In this document: in pieces, positions 7,760-15,157 of the stretch
How the letters are laid out: every line of letters begins with the position of its first letter
Numbering within the stretch: the first letter of the stretch is position 1
Origin: a bacterium BMS3Bbin09
GTDB taxonomy: Bacteria > Nitrospirota > Thermodesulfovibrionia > UBA6902
Assembly (NCBI GenBank): GCA_002897915.1
Contig: BDTS01000085.1
Coordinates: 1-39,289, forward strand
Reading direction: 5' to 3'
Length of the DNA: 39,289 nt
Position numbers and translations under genes: made by a program
The notes under the pieces: generated by a model
Database searches by the model: none
The model's input: the letters and a program-made list of their open reading frames with translations, nothing else
Told to the model about the DNA's origin: nothing

Positions 7760-7801
7760 ATTATAATGATTTATTATTTATTTGCAGAGCCTCCTGCAAA
7801 T
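7760..7801 (-). promoter_or_regulatory. Promoter with overlapping inverted repeat upstream of the methylase
   Basis: On the minus strand a perfect TATAAT (7765-7760) lies 27 bases before the methylase ATG. CTGCAA sixteen bases further upstream could serve as a weak -35. That -35 lies in the 3' arm of a perfect inverted repeat, ATTTGCAG/CTGCAAAT with a six-base centre (7780-7801). The layout fits an operator that blocks RNA polymerase and would give the methylase its own control, separate from the upstream helicase gene. No regulator is identified; the nearby wHTH protein or the WYL protein are candidates. Confidence 0.45.
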
Positions 7802-7806
7802 TAGTT

Positions 7807-8032
7807 GTCCGGTTTGTCCAGTTTATGTCCTGTTTGTAAGCTTCCTGAATTCATGGCCCCTTTGCGATGGGTTTGACGGATTTCGCAATCAATTGTTACC
7901 TCCTGCTTGTCCAGTTTCCCGATGAGCCATTTATGAGCCGTTTAGTGTCCCATATGTCTCATAAATGTCTCATTAAGTGAAAATCATCTTTCAGTAAAGC
8001 AGAACGTCTCATATGTCTCAAATATGTCTCAT
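7807..8032. repeat. Periodic 9/11-bp short repeats after the DUF4062 gene
   Basis: Two blocks share the same spacing. Near the DUF4062 stop, ATGTCTCAT-like nonamers start at 7945, 7954 and 7965 and again at 8004, 8013 and 8024, spaced 9 then 11 bases each time. They form a 29-bp direct repeat (7945-7973 and 8004-8032, five mismatches), the second copy overlapping the stop codon. Further out, GTCC(G/A/T)GTTT units start at 7807, 7816 and 7827, again 9 then 11 apart, and TGAGCC units sit at 7923 and 7934. No complete gene is in this 296-base gap. Confidence 0.6.
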
Positions 8033-9465
8033 TTCTTGCCAGCCAGAATGTAGTAGCTTCCGCGTTTTTCTCCCATACGTTCAAGAATACCCTTCTCGAC
8101 AAGATCATCCAAGTCACGAGCAGCAGTTTTGCGGATGACTCCTGTAAGTTTCTGGTACTCAGAGTTGGTAATCCGTCGCGTTCCTTTGATATGGGCCACT
8201 GCCTTCATCTGCCGCTCGTTCAGGTTGTATCCCGCCAGCAGTTCCGGTGTCAGCCAATCGCGCCATAGGGTTATGACAAAGGAGCCGCTGCGCTGCTCGA
8301 ATTCGGGTTCAGGCAGTCCCGCTTCACGGCAGAGCTCGATCATGCGTTGGGTGCCTGAGCCGGCCTTTTCAATATAGCGGGTCAGATACAAAGACTCAGC
8401 AAGAAGCGGGTTGTTCGGAACTGAAGGGTGATCAGTACGCAGATCGTCGAGCGAAAGTGTCCCGGGAAGTCTTCCTGGATTCCATACTTCGAGACGGTCC
8501 GTAAAGAGACGGACCTCAACGGACGCATTGTTGTTGTAATCCCTGTGCGCAATGGCATTGACAACTGCTTCGCCTATGGCGTCAGGGGGCAGTTCATAGG
8601 CAGCCGGAGCAATGTTGCTATCAGCGCGTACTCCTACGGCCCGGCTAATTTTGGAGAGCACGAAGTCACGGGCCTGATCTGCCTGCTCAAAAAGATCACC
8701 GGAATAAATCTGCTGGGATGCAAAGGGGCGGCGATAGCCAGTGCCGTGGCAATGCACGCACTTTGTCTCAGCCGAGCGGTGAAACCTTTGCGGTGTCGTG
8801 CCAAACAGAAGAATTGCAGCATTGGTCGGTTTTCCATGGGCAAGCAGATTCAGATGTATGAGAAGCGCCTTTGTCGCGGAATTGCGCTTGAGCGGAAAAG
8901 CGCGTTCCCTTCGGGCAGTCTCTAAAAACCACTCAACACGCTTACGTGAGAGATTTTTCAATGTCACACCCTGACAAACAGCGGTATCAAAGGGCGGCAC
9001 GCGGAGCGCGCCCATGCCGTCAAGGTGGTCAATAAGACTTGCATATACTTCTGAGGTCAGGGCATTAAAGTCTTTGATGCGGCGGCGGACAAGTTCGCCG
9101 CTGGCCCTACTGATAAGTTTCTTCATTTTAGGATCACGTTTCTTATCGTCAGAGCCCCATACATAGATTAGCCGGGTTTTCCGGTGTCTCGTGGCCTGGT
9201 TGTATTCGCGTTCAGTAGGTGATAACCCGTTTGGGTCCTCATTGCCATATTCATAACCAAAGATTCCGAGATATATATCACAGCGCTCCACTTCCTGGAG
9301 ATAAACCTGATCAGAGCGCCGGTCCCTTGCGGGAAGCTCTTCAAAAAGAAAAACCTCGGAGATAAACCGGTGCAACACCGCATCACCAAGGAGAAAGGCC
9401 TTTAAATCCAGACGAATTTGCTTAAATTCACCCTGAACACTGCTGACAAAGATTTTATATTTCAC
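8029..9465 (-). CDS. DUF4062 - HATPase (AlbA/Schlafen-like) - winged-helix protein
   Basis: A 478-aa protein with three parts. Residues 1-100 are a DUF4062 domain: MKYKIFVSSVQGEFKQIR, CDIYLGIFGYEYGNEDPNGLSPTEREYNQA; DUF4062 has a TIR/nucleoside-deoxyribosyltransferase-like fold and its conserved SxTExEY glutamate is visible. Residues about 160-400 are the putative transcriptional-regulator/HATPase_c_4 type: NAAILLFG, PPDAIGEAVVNAIAHRDY, VEVRLFTDRLEVWNPGRLP, EKAGSGTQRMI. The C-terminus is a winged helix (ITNSEYQKLTGVIRKTAARDLDDLVEKGILER). Translation starts at GTG behind AAGGA. It lies 33 bases after the helicase gene. The gene looks more GC-rich than its neighbours, suggesting a separate origin. 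A sensor/effector role in defence is inferred from domains and context. Confidence 0.8.
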   Translation of the reverse strand: MKYKIFVSSVQGEFKQIRLDLKAFLLGDAVLHRFISEVFLFEELPARDRRSDQVYLQEVERCDIYLGIFGYEYGNEDPNGLSPTEREYNQATRHRKTRLIYVWGSDDKKRDPKMKKLISRASGELVRRRIKDFNALTSEVYASLIDHLDGMGALRVPPFDTAVCQGVTLKNLSRKRVEWFLETARRERAFPLKRNSATKALLIHLNLLAHGKPTNAAILLFGTTPQRFHRSAETKCVHCHGTGYRRPFASQQIYSGDLFEQADQARDFVLSKISRAVGVRADSNIAPAAYELPPDAIGEAVVNAIAHRDYNNNASVEVRLFTDRLEVWNPGRLPGTLSLDDLRTDHPSVPNNPLLAESLYLTRYIEKAGSGTQRMIELCREAGLPEPEFEQRSGSFVITLWRDWLTPELLAGYNLNERQMKAVAHIKGTRRITNSEYQKLTGVIRKTAARDLDDLVEKGILERMGEKRGSYYILAGKK

Positions 9466-9498
9466 AGTTGATCCTTAAAGTATTTTTTCAGGATAAGA

Positions 9499-12400
9499 TT
9501 ACTCTGACACCACAAACCAGGTGATTAAATCAAAATTGTCCAGTTTAAATTTATCTTCCAGCCTCTTTTCATTCGAAGACTTTTTCCTGGGGACACCATC
9601 TGTAAAAATACCCTGAATTTCATCAATGGCCTTTTTGGGCGCCTGCCCATCAATCCATGCCTTAATCTTGTCGCTTAACCACTGCAACGCTTCCTTATCT
9701 CCATTTTCAACATCATCAGGAACAAACCTGATCTTGTTTTTATGCTTTCTTAATATACATAGTATTTCCTGATTGTTATTGTAAGTAGAAAAACCTTTGT
9801 TATTGGAATAGAGCAAATGATACTCATTATATGTATGTGTGTCAGCGTCATCGGGCTTTTTGGGATAACCTAATAATGCAATTATGCCTTCCGGCAATTC
9901 AGTATATTTTTTGTCAGGTTCTGCTTTGAAGCCAGTAAATATGCCATTAGGCATTCCTTCAAAAATTTCTTTATTCTTCTGGAAAATATCGAATAATTCC
10001 TGTCTAAACTGCTCAAGGGACAGGTTATCCAGGCTAAGACTTTCATCGCTGGTCTCAACATCTTCCCATGTAAACTGCATTTGATTGAGCATTTTTTCAG
10101 TCTGTCTGGTGACTATTGGGTTGTTTTCAACAATCTTTTCAATTTCCGGCGTCATCTTCTCATCAATCTCAGCGCCAACCACAGACATGGCAGCCATCCG
10201 GTTTTCAACTCTTGCTTTGAGCCTGAGGTAGTCTTCATAATTTTTACCCGGCCAAAAATTTATCCCTTTAATGGTTTGATTGGGAGAGCCAAGACGGTCT
10301 ATACGTCCCATTCGCTGAATAATTCTGACTGGATTCCAATGTATATCGTAATTGATCACACAATCACAATCTTGTAGATTTTGGCCTTCACTTAAACAGT
10401 CCGTAGCTATCAAAATGTCCAAGGGCTCTTCTAATTTTTTCAAAGTATCAGGATCGTGCTTTTTTATGATATTCTTCCAGTCTTCAAAACTCTCCGGCTC
10501 TAATATGCCTTTTTCATCATATAAATAACTCCAATCTTTTTCTTTATACAATTTAGTGTATGGAGCAAAACGCTCTAAAATGCCCTCGAACTTTTTCCCA
10601 CTGTAGCCGTAATCTGTTTCGGATAATGAGCCTGACACGCAAGCAATATTGCAAAATCCTTCATTTATCAATTGGTTATATAAATACTGTGCAGTATCAG
10701 TAAAGACAGTAAACACTACCACTTTCTGGTTGTCTCGCTCTTTCCTTTTTTTCTTAATATGTTCAATTAATTTTTCTAATTTAATATCTTTTATTTTCTT
10801 TTCTTTCAGATTTTCTTCAAATATAACAAGATTTGACTTGAGGTTCTCCAGCCTTGCAATATCATCTTCCAGATGCCTCTTAAACATATCAATGTACCTG
10901 ATATCTGAAAGTTTAATAGGGTTCTTTTTCCCAAGGGTAAATTCTTCAAGCTGTTCTGTTTCATTGTCGGAGCCGGCAAACTCAACAGATGTTTCTTCAA
11001 GATCATCTTCGAAATTATTTTGCTCTGATATTTCATCTTCAAGAACAGTGTCTTCTTTTGCATCTATAAAGTCATTAACTTTCTGCAAAGCGTTAGTGTG
11101 ATGGTCATAAATATTGTTTACTGTATTTCTAAATGAATACCAGCTTGATTCAAGACGCTTCATCAAGAGAATGTACATCATCTTGACCAGAAAACCCTCA
11201 CGCTGGACCTCATCTTTCAATACACTTTCAGGTGTTATTTTTTCTGTATATTTATGTGGCATATATGCAATGAGGTTAATCGACTCAATTGCGTTTAACA
11301 ACTCCTCAAAAGACTTTAAGTTGCCAATGTTTTCAGGATTAATATATTCATTCTCAGGATCTTCTTTTTTAGGAAATGACATGCCGCCAAACTCACTCTC
11401 TATCAACTTCCTTGTTCTTGCAACAATCAATGCATCCGTAAGAGAAAAGAACTTTTGTGGCAGCATCTGAATAAAGTCGCTGATTTTTCTGTTCTCTTTT
11501 TCCTGCCATGATTTGAAATCTTTTTGAGCTGTCCGGAATATGCTTTCTAAACTACCGATTTCGAGGTTTGTCTCTTTGAACCCATTGTCATGCCCTTTTA
11601 CGATCAATTTGAATTGGTTTCTTACATCAATCAGTTTATTGTTTATTGGTGTAGCAGACAGTTGTAATACCTTTACTTCCTTATTTTTCCGTAAGATATT
11701 TTCAACCAGAAATTTGTAGCGGGAAGATTTATCATTTCGCAGATTGTGACTTTCATCAATTACAACTAACAGTTTTGGATTGCCCTGAAAGAATGTCTTT
11801 ATCTTATAGCCATCCTGATATGACTCTAATCTGTCATCCTGTAAATCAGTATGATAACGAATCGTATACTTCAATCTGTCTCTTTCAAATTTTGAAAGAT
11901 GTCCTTCAAGATATTGTCTCCAGTTAGCATCCAGTTTCTTCGGGCAGAACAAGATTATCCTGTACCCTTTTATTTCAAAATACTTCATAACGGCCAGGGC
12001 AGTCCATGTTTTGCCTAATCCCACTGCATCAGCCAGAATAGCACCGTCATTTTTTTGAAGCATTTTAATAAGACTGATTACACCCGTTTTCTGGAAGGGA
12101 TAGAGGATTTTATAAATACCAGTATCCTCTAAATGACTTATCTCTTTATTAAATTCAGGATCAAGCGACAGTGATAATAAGTCCTCTTTAAAGAGCTCAT
12201 ACAGCACCTTGTAATAAAGTTGGAAAGGAGTGTATTTGCTATACAGGTCTTGAATGAGAGTGATGATATGTTCTTTAACACTTACTTTAGACTTGTCAGG
12301 TAGTTCGATATTCCCTAAAGTATCTTTGCTTTTCCACAGATCACTGAACCATTGAGTCAACTCCTTGAAATCGTTATCATTACCAGTACCTGCTGAATTT

Positions 12401-12858
12401 AATTCAATATTACCAGACTCTCTTATTCCTAACCCTGCATCGGTTAAATTGGAACTGCCTATAACGTGGAAATTCTTACGGGGGTCAGGATCATGGTACA
12501 TATAGGTCTTAGCATGGCAAAAACTTCGTTGAATAGTTTTGACCTGGACTTTTTCCTGCCGTAGAAAATCAACGGCCTTTTTTGCTGACTGATTAAGATT
12601 TAATACTTGGGTAACACCTAGAGTGTCGCTTAGAAGATTTATAATCTTATCATGTTGATTGTCCTCATTAAGTAAATTACCGAGTACCAGGCGAAATCTT
12701 TCAGTATCATTCATCTCGTCCATTACCCTGGCAAGTGCATTGACAGAAAAATATCCGGTAACTATATCAACTTTTCCCTGCTCGATATAGTTACGTAAGA
12801 AGCCATATACAGTCGAGTACTCGTTGTCTTCAGTTTTTGTTTTGTTATCCAACAGCAT
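9499..12858 (-). CDS. PLD-nuclease / SNF2-family helicase fusion, putative restriction motor
   Basis: A 1119-aa protein. Residues 1-180 form a phospholipase-D-like domain with one HKD-type motif (CHAKTYMYHD, His115/Lys117, followed by GSSNLTDAGLG). Such domains cut DNA in NgoAVII/CglI-type restriction enzymes and DISARM DrmC. Residues about 250-420 are SF2 helicase domain 1: Q-like YPFQKTGV, Walker A ADAVGLGKT, DESH box VIDESHN, motif III SATP. Helicase domain 2 follows: KVVVFTVFTDTAQYL, LIATDCLSEGQNLQDCD and motif VI RIIQRMGRIDRLGS. A helical, acidic insertion (EDEISEQNNFEDDLEETSVEF) separates the two. The ATG has a GAGG upstream. It is the first gene of the cassette DUF4062-methylase-EVE and is the likely DNA-translocating nuclease (inference). 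Composition is AT-rich compared with the housekeeping genes. Confidence 0.88.
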   Translation of the reverse strand: MLLDNKTKTEDNEYSTVYGFLRNYIEQGKVDIVTGYFSVNALARVMDEMNDTERFRLVLGNLLNEDNQHDKIINLLSDTLGVTQVLNLNQSAKKAVDFLRQEKVQVKTIQRSFCHAKTYMYHDPDPRKNFHVIGSSNLTDAGLGIRESGNIELNSAGTGNDNDFKELTQWFSDLWKSKDTLGNIELPDKSKVSVKEHIITLIQDLYSKYTPFQLYYKVLYELFKEDLLSLSLDPEFNKEISHLEDTGIYKILYPFQKTGVISLIKMLQKNDGAILADAVGLGKTWTALAVMKYFEIKGYRIILFCPKKLDANWRQYLEGHLSKFERDRLKYTIRYHTDLQDDRLESYQDGYKIKTFFQGNPKLLVVIDESHNLRNDKSSRYKFLVENILRKNKEVKVLQLSATPINNKLIDVRNQFKLIVKGHDNGFKETNLEIGSLESIFRTAQKDFKSWQEKENRKISDFIQMLPQKFFSLTDALIVARTRKLIESEFGGMSFPKKEDPENEYINPENIGNLKSFEELLNAIESINLIAYMPHKYTEKITPESVLKDEVQREGFLVKMMYILLMKRLESSWYSFRNTVNNIYDHHTNALQKVNDFIDAKEDTVLEDEISEQNNFEDDLEETSVEFAGSDNETEQLEEFTLGKKNPIKLSDIRYIDMFKRHLEDDIARLENLKSNLVIFEENLKEKKIKDIKLEKLIEHIKKKRKERDNQKVVVFTVFTDTAQYLYNQLINEGFCNIACVSGSLSETDYGYSGKKFEGILERFAPYTKLYKEKDWSYLYDEKGILEPESFEDWKNIIKKHDPDTLKKLEEPLDILIATDCLSEGQNLQDCDCVINYDIHWNPVRIIQRMGRIDRLGSPNQTIKGINFWPGKNYEDYLRLKARVENRMAAMSVVGAEIDEKMTPEIEKIVENNPIVTRQTEKMLNQMQFTWEDVETSDESLSLDNLSLEQFRQELFDIFQKNKEIFEGMPNGIFTGFKAEPDKKYTELPEGIIALLGYPKKPDDADTHTYNEYHLLYSNNKGFSTYNNNQEILCILRKHKNKIRFVPDDVENGDKEALQWLSDKIKAWIDGQAPKKAIDEIQGIFTDGVPRKKSSNEKRLEDKFKLDNFDLITWFVVSE

Positions 12859-12950
12859 TAGTTATTAATTCCTCAGAAAAGATAAAAATATAGTTTACCC
12901 CTATGAATCAAAGATCATCCATTTTAACGGAAAACCGGGATGTTCGGCAA

Positions 12951-12988
12951 GAAAATATCGTAGGGGTGTGAAAATATCGTAGGGGCGT
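12951..12988. repeat. 19-bp direct duplication with GTAGGGG core
   Basis: GAAAATATCGTAGGGGTGT (12951-12969) is immediately repeated as GAAAATATCGTAGGGGCGT with one mismatch. The second copy continues as GTAGGGGCGTATTGC..TGCCC, an eroded member of the dispersed GTAGGGGC palindrome family. It lies in the 200-base gap between the HIRAN and helicase genes; no gene or clear promoter is seen there. Confidence 0.6.
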
Positions 12989-13058
12989 ATTGCTGTGCCC
13001 TTTGGATATCGTACGCATTTACAGATGGTCCCGCTAATAAATGAAAGTCCGGGAAGTT

Positions 13059-13424
13059 TTAAACCCTCAATTCAACCGCAACCCCCACCCTCTCATTCGG
13101 GCTTCCTTCCTCCCTGATCCCGCTTATCCGGGCCTTAACATCCACACCCTTATCCATCAGCTGGGCAATAACCATATTATCGGAACGGGGAAGGTAGCCA
13201 ATCTTCTCGTTTTCGTGGTATATCTCGACGGCGTCGTAGTCGAAGGGGTTTCCGGGTTCTCTCTTGAGGTCAAGGGACCTGCCGGGTTCGAGTTTTTTCC
13301 ATATCTCTTCACCACTGTAATACCGGAAACCGGCTACAGAGGAATCAAGCAGTAATATGTTTTTTTTGTGGGCGGGTCTTGTTGCTGCCGGAACGATCAA
13401 TCCGAGGACTCTTCTTCTTTTCAT
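13059..13424 (-). CDS. Stand-alone HIRAN-domain protein
   Basis: The track ORF reaches 13616, but its first 64 residues translate dispersed repeats. I take the ATG at 13424, eight bases after GGAGG, giving 121 aa. AGFRYYSGEEIWKKLEPGRSLDLKREPGNPFDYDAVEIYHENEKIGYLPRSDNMVIAQLMDKGVDVKARI is a complete HIRAN domain: G..F......W..L..G..L.L.REP.NP.D..AV.I......IGY.PR. HIRAN domains bind DNA ends or stalled forks and are often fused to SNF2 helicases (Rad5/HLTF). Here the domain is separate but encoded just upstream of a SNF2-type helicase gene on the same strand, so it may be a DNA-recognition partner of the cassette (inference). Confidence 0.85.
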   Translation of the reverse strand: MKRRRVLGLIVPAATRPAHKKNILLLDSSVAGFRYYSGEEIWKKLEPGRSLDLKREPGNPFDYDAVEIYHENEKIGYLPRSDNMVIAQLMDKGVDVKARISGIREEGSPNERVGVAVELRV

Positions 13425-13499
13425 TGTTACCTCCAGGTTTAAATTTACCTGTATAGTAAACCATGCACTATGCCATATGATGTCATAGTGGATCGAGTG

Positions 13500-13539
13500 C
13501 AAAAGAGCAATAGTGCAATAGTGCAATAGTTCAAAAGTA
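13500..13539. repeat. Five tandem 8-bp units (CAATAGTG type)
   Basis: CAAAAGAG, CAATAGTG, CAATAGTG, CAATAGTT and CAAAAGTA follow each other without gaps and run into a GTAGGGGC palindrome. A degenerate version of the same arrangement is at 26835-26878. Its translation produced a false N-terminal extension of the HIRAN ORF. Confidence 0.7.
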
Positions 13540-13634
13540 GGGGCAGGTCCCTGCGCCTGCCCTTGTAGGGGCGAGGTTGCCTCGCCCTGTGGATATGTCT
13601 GCCCACGTAGGGGCACGGCATGCCGTGCCCCTAC
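13537..13634. repeat. Three GTAGGGGC palindromic repeat copies
   Basis: Copies begin at 13537 (core AGG..CCT), 13565 (core GAGG-TTG-CCTC) and 13607. The last is a perfect 28-bp palindrome, GTAGGGGCACGGCA and its complement, ending at 13634 just past the WYL gene stop region. Each can form a hairpin; the outer bases are constant and the core varies but stays self-complementary. They separate the WYL and HIRAN genes and could act as transcription attenuators. Confidence 0.75.
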
Positions 13635-13637
13635 ATT

Positions 13638-14609
13638 TCAATCATATATCTTCCCCATCTTCTTTATCTCATTCTTCACTTCATCGGCAAGCGCCTTCGG
13701 CGAAACCACCTTCACGTCAGGACCGTGGCTCAATATCCTCTTTGTCAGTTCATTGAAGTCAGCGGCAGGGAAGCTGAGTTCGAGTGCCCCGTCCTTTTTG
13801 AGAACGAGTTTCTGTTCAGGGTGCCAGATCTGTTCCTCTATCCAGTCCGCGACTGAAGGAGAGAACCTCAGGCAGACCTTACGGGTCTTCCCTCCCTGCA
13901 TTATCCCGAAGTGTTTACGGGTATATTCCTTTACAGGCGGCAGGCCGTCCGGAAGACGGATGTTCTCATCTGAAAAAGCTATGGACCTGACCCTCGACAG
14001 GGCAAAGTCCCTCATATCATTTCGCAATGAACAGAAGGCGATCAGGTGCCAGCTTCCCATGTACTGCACCAGATGAAGGGGCAGGATGTTCCTCTCTGTT
14101 TCTTTTTTTGAATGAGGTGAATAATATGAGATGGAGATAGGCGTTTCCTGAAAGAGCGCGTTAACTATGGAGTGAAAGTCTTCTTCATTGACGCGTGAGT
14201 ACTCAACATTCTTTACCGATATCTTTTCGGACATCTCCCGGATATCGGGTCTCGATCCATGATCACTGACATTGAAGACCTTCCCGATAAAATCATAGAG
14301 TTCATCCTTTATCCGCGTATCAGGGATGGTAGAGGCGAGCCGGACAGCAAGGGCAAAAGAGATGACGCTCTCTTCACTGTACCATTGGGACGGAAGCTCG
14401 TATGAATCATCGGTATAATAATATCCCTTTCTGGTGTGATCATACTCAAGCGGGGCCTTCAGCCTGTCCCTTATAAAATCGAGCTCACGCTGGGCAGTGC
14501 GGGGGGATATCTCAAATCTCTCGGCAAGGTGGCGCGCGTTCGGATATTTAGAGGCCTTTACCCTGTCATGAAACCAGAGGAACCTCTCATATTTAAGCCT
14601 CTCTCCCAT
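13638..14609 (-). CDS. WYL-domain transcriptional regulator (DeoR/HTH_11 type)
   Basis: A 323-aa regulator. The N-terminal HTH is [29 protein letters not shown] (about 22-50), followed by [20 protein letters not shown], the usual connector. The WYL domain (about 160-230) has [53 protein letters not shown], in which the canonical W-Y-L triad is varied (GSWHLIAF). The WCX extension follows ([43 protein letters not shown]). WYL proteins bind nucleotides or nucleic acids and many repress phage-defence operons (BrxR, CapW). It starts four bases after the purE stop, so it can be co-transcribed with pur genes, yet it also lies directly upstream of the HIRAN/helicase cassette, its most likely target (inference). 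Confidence 0.88.
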   Translation of the reverse strand: MGERLKYERFLWFHDRVKASKYPNARHLAERFEISPRTAQRELDFIRDRLKAPLEYDHTRKGYYYTDDSYELPSQWYSEESVISFALAVRLASTIPDTRIKDELYDFIGKVFNVSDHGSRPDIREMSEKISVKNVEYSRVNEEDFHSIVNALFQETPISISYYSPHSKKETERNILPLHLVQYMGSWHLIAFCSLRNDMRDFALSRVRSIAFSDENIRLPDGLPPVKEYTRKHFGIMQGGKTRKVCLRFSPSVADWIEEQIWHPEQKLVLKKDGALELSFPAADFNELTKRILSHGPDVKVVSPKALADEVKNEIKKMGKIYD

Positions 14610-14613
14610 CTAT

Positions 14614-15114
14614 CTATGAAAAATTTTCCTCAACCTTCTTCGCTTTTCTTACTACCTCGGCAGCCATCTTCTTTTTGAATGCCTTAAGCGCAATAGCGAT
14701 CTTTTTATCGCTGAGCCCTATGATCTGGGCGGCCAATATACCGGCATTCTTTGCGCCGCTTTTTCCCACAGCCATCGTGGCAACAGGGATGCCGGGCGGC
14801 ATCTGTACTGTTGCAAATAGGGCATCCACTCCCTCTAAAGGCGAGGAGTCTATTGGTACGCCTACTACCGGAAGTATTGTATGCGCGGCAACCACACCCG
14901 CAAGATGCGCGGAAGCGCCTGCTCCGGCAATGATCACCTGAACTCCGCCTTTTTCCGCATCCCTTATAAGTTTAACTGTCCTCTCAGGGGTTCTGTGCGC
15001 GGAAGATACGGTCATGTAATACGATATCTTGAAATCATCCAGCATTTTTGCAGCTGCCTTCATTATTGGCAGATCCGAATCACTACCCATAAGAATCAAT
15101 ACTTTCACTTTCAT
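14614..15114 (-). CDS. purE: N5-carboxyaminoimidazole ribonucleotide mutase
   Basis: A 166-aa class I PurE that converts N5-CAIR to CAIR in purine synthesis. [13 protein letters not shown] is the nucleotide-phosphate loop, [10 protein letters not shown] holds the catalytic histidine, and [28 protein letters not shown] and [14 protein letters not shown] are near-invariant family blocks. The length is typical. It is the last pur gene of the run purH-purD-purE on the minus strand, 43 bases after purD. A PurK partner is not in the window. Confidence 0.95.
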   Translation of the reverse strand: MKVKVLILMGSDSDLPIMKAAAKMLDDFKISYYMTVSSAHRTPERTVKLIRDAEKGGVQVIIAGAGASAHLAGVVAAHTILPVVGVPIDSSPLEGVDALFATVQMPPGIPVATMAVGKSGAKNAGILAAQIIGLSDKKIAIALKAFKKKMAAEVVRKAKKVEENFS

Positions 15115-15157
15115 GTTTCACTACCTCCAAGTAAATTTACGGGGGTCATGTTCATAA

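Noticed and set aside
7945-8032. CRISPR array
   Set aside because: Units are 9 bp with 0-2 bp gaps and only two 29-bp copies. There are no uniform spacers and no cas genes.
3498-12858. Calling the cassette DISARM or BREX
   Set aside because: No DUF1998 (DrmB), no DrmA, no BrxC/PglZ. Only the methylase and PLD/helicase logic is shared, so I describe it as an unnamed ATP-dependent restriction-like cassette.
13425-13616. N-terminal extension of the HIRAN ORF
   Set aside because: It translates tandem octamers and GTAGGGGC palindromes. A GGAGG-preceded ATG at 13424 is the natural start.
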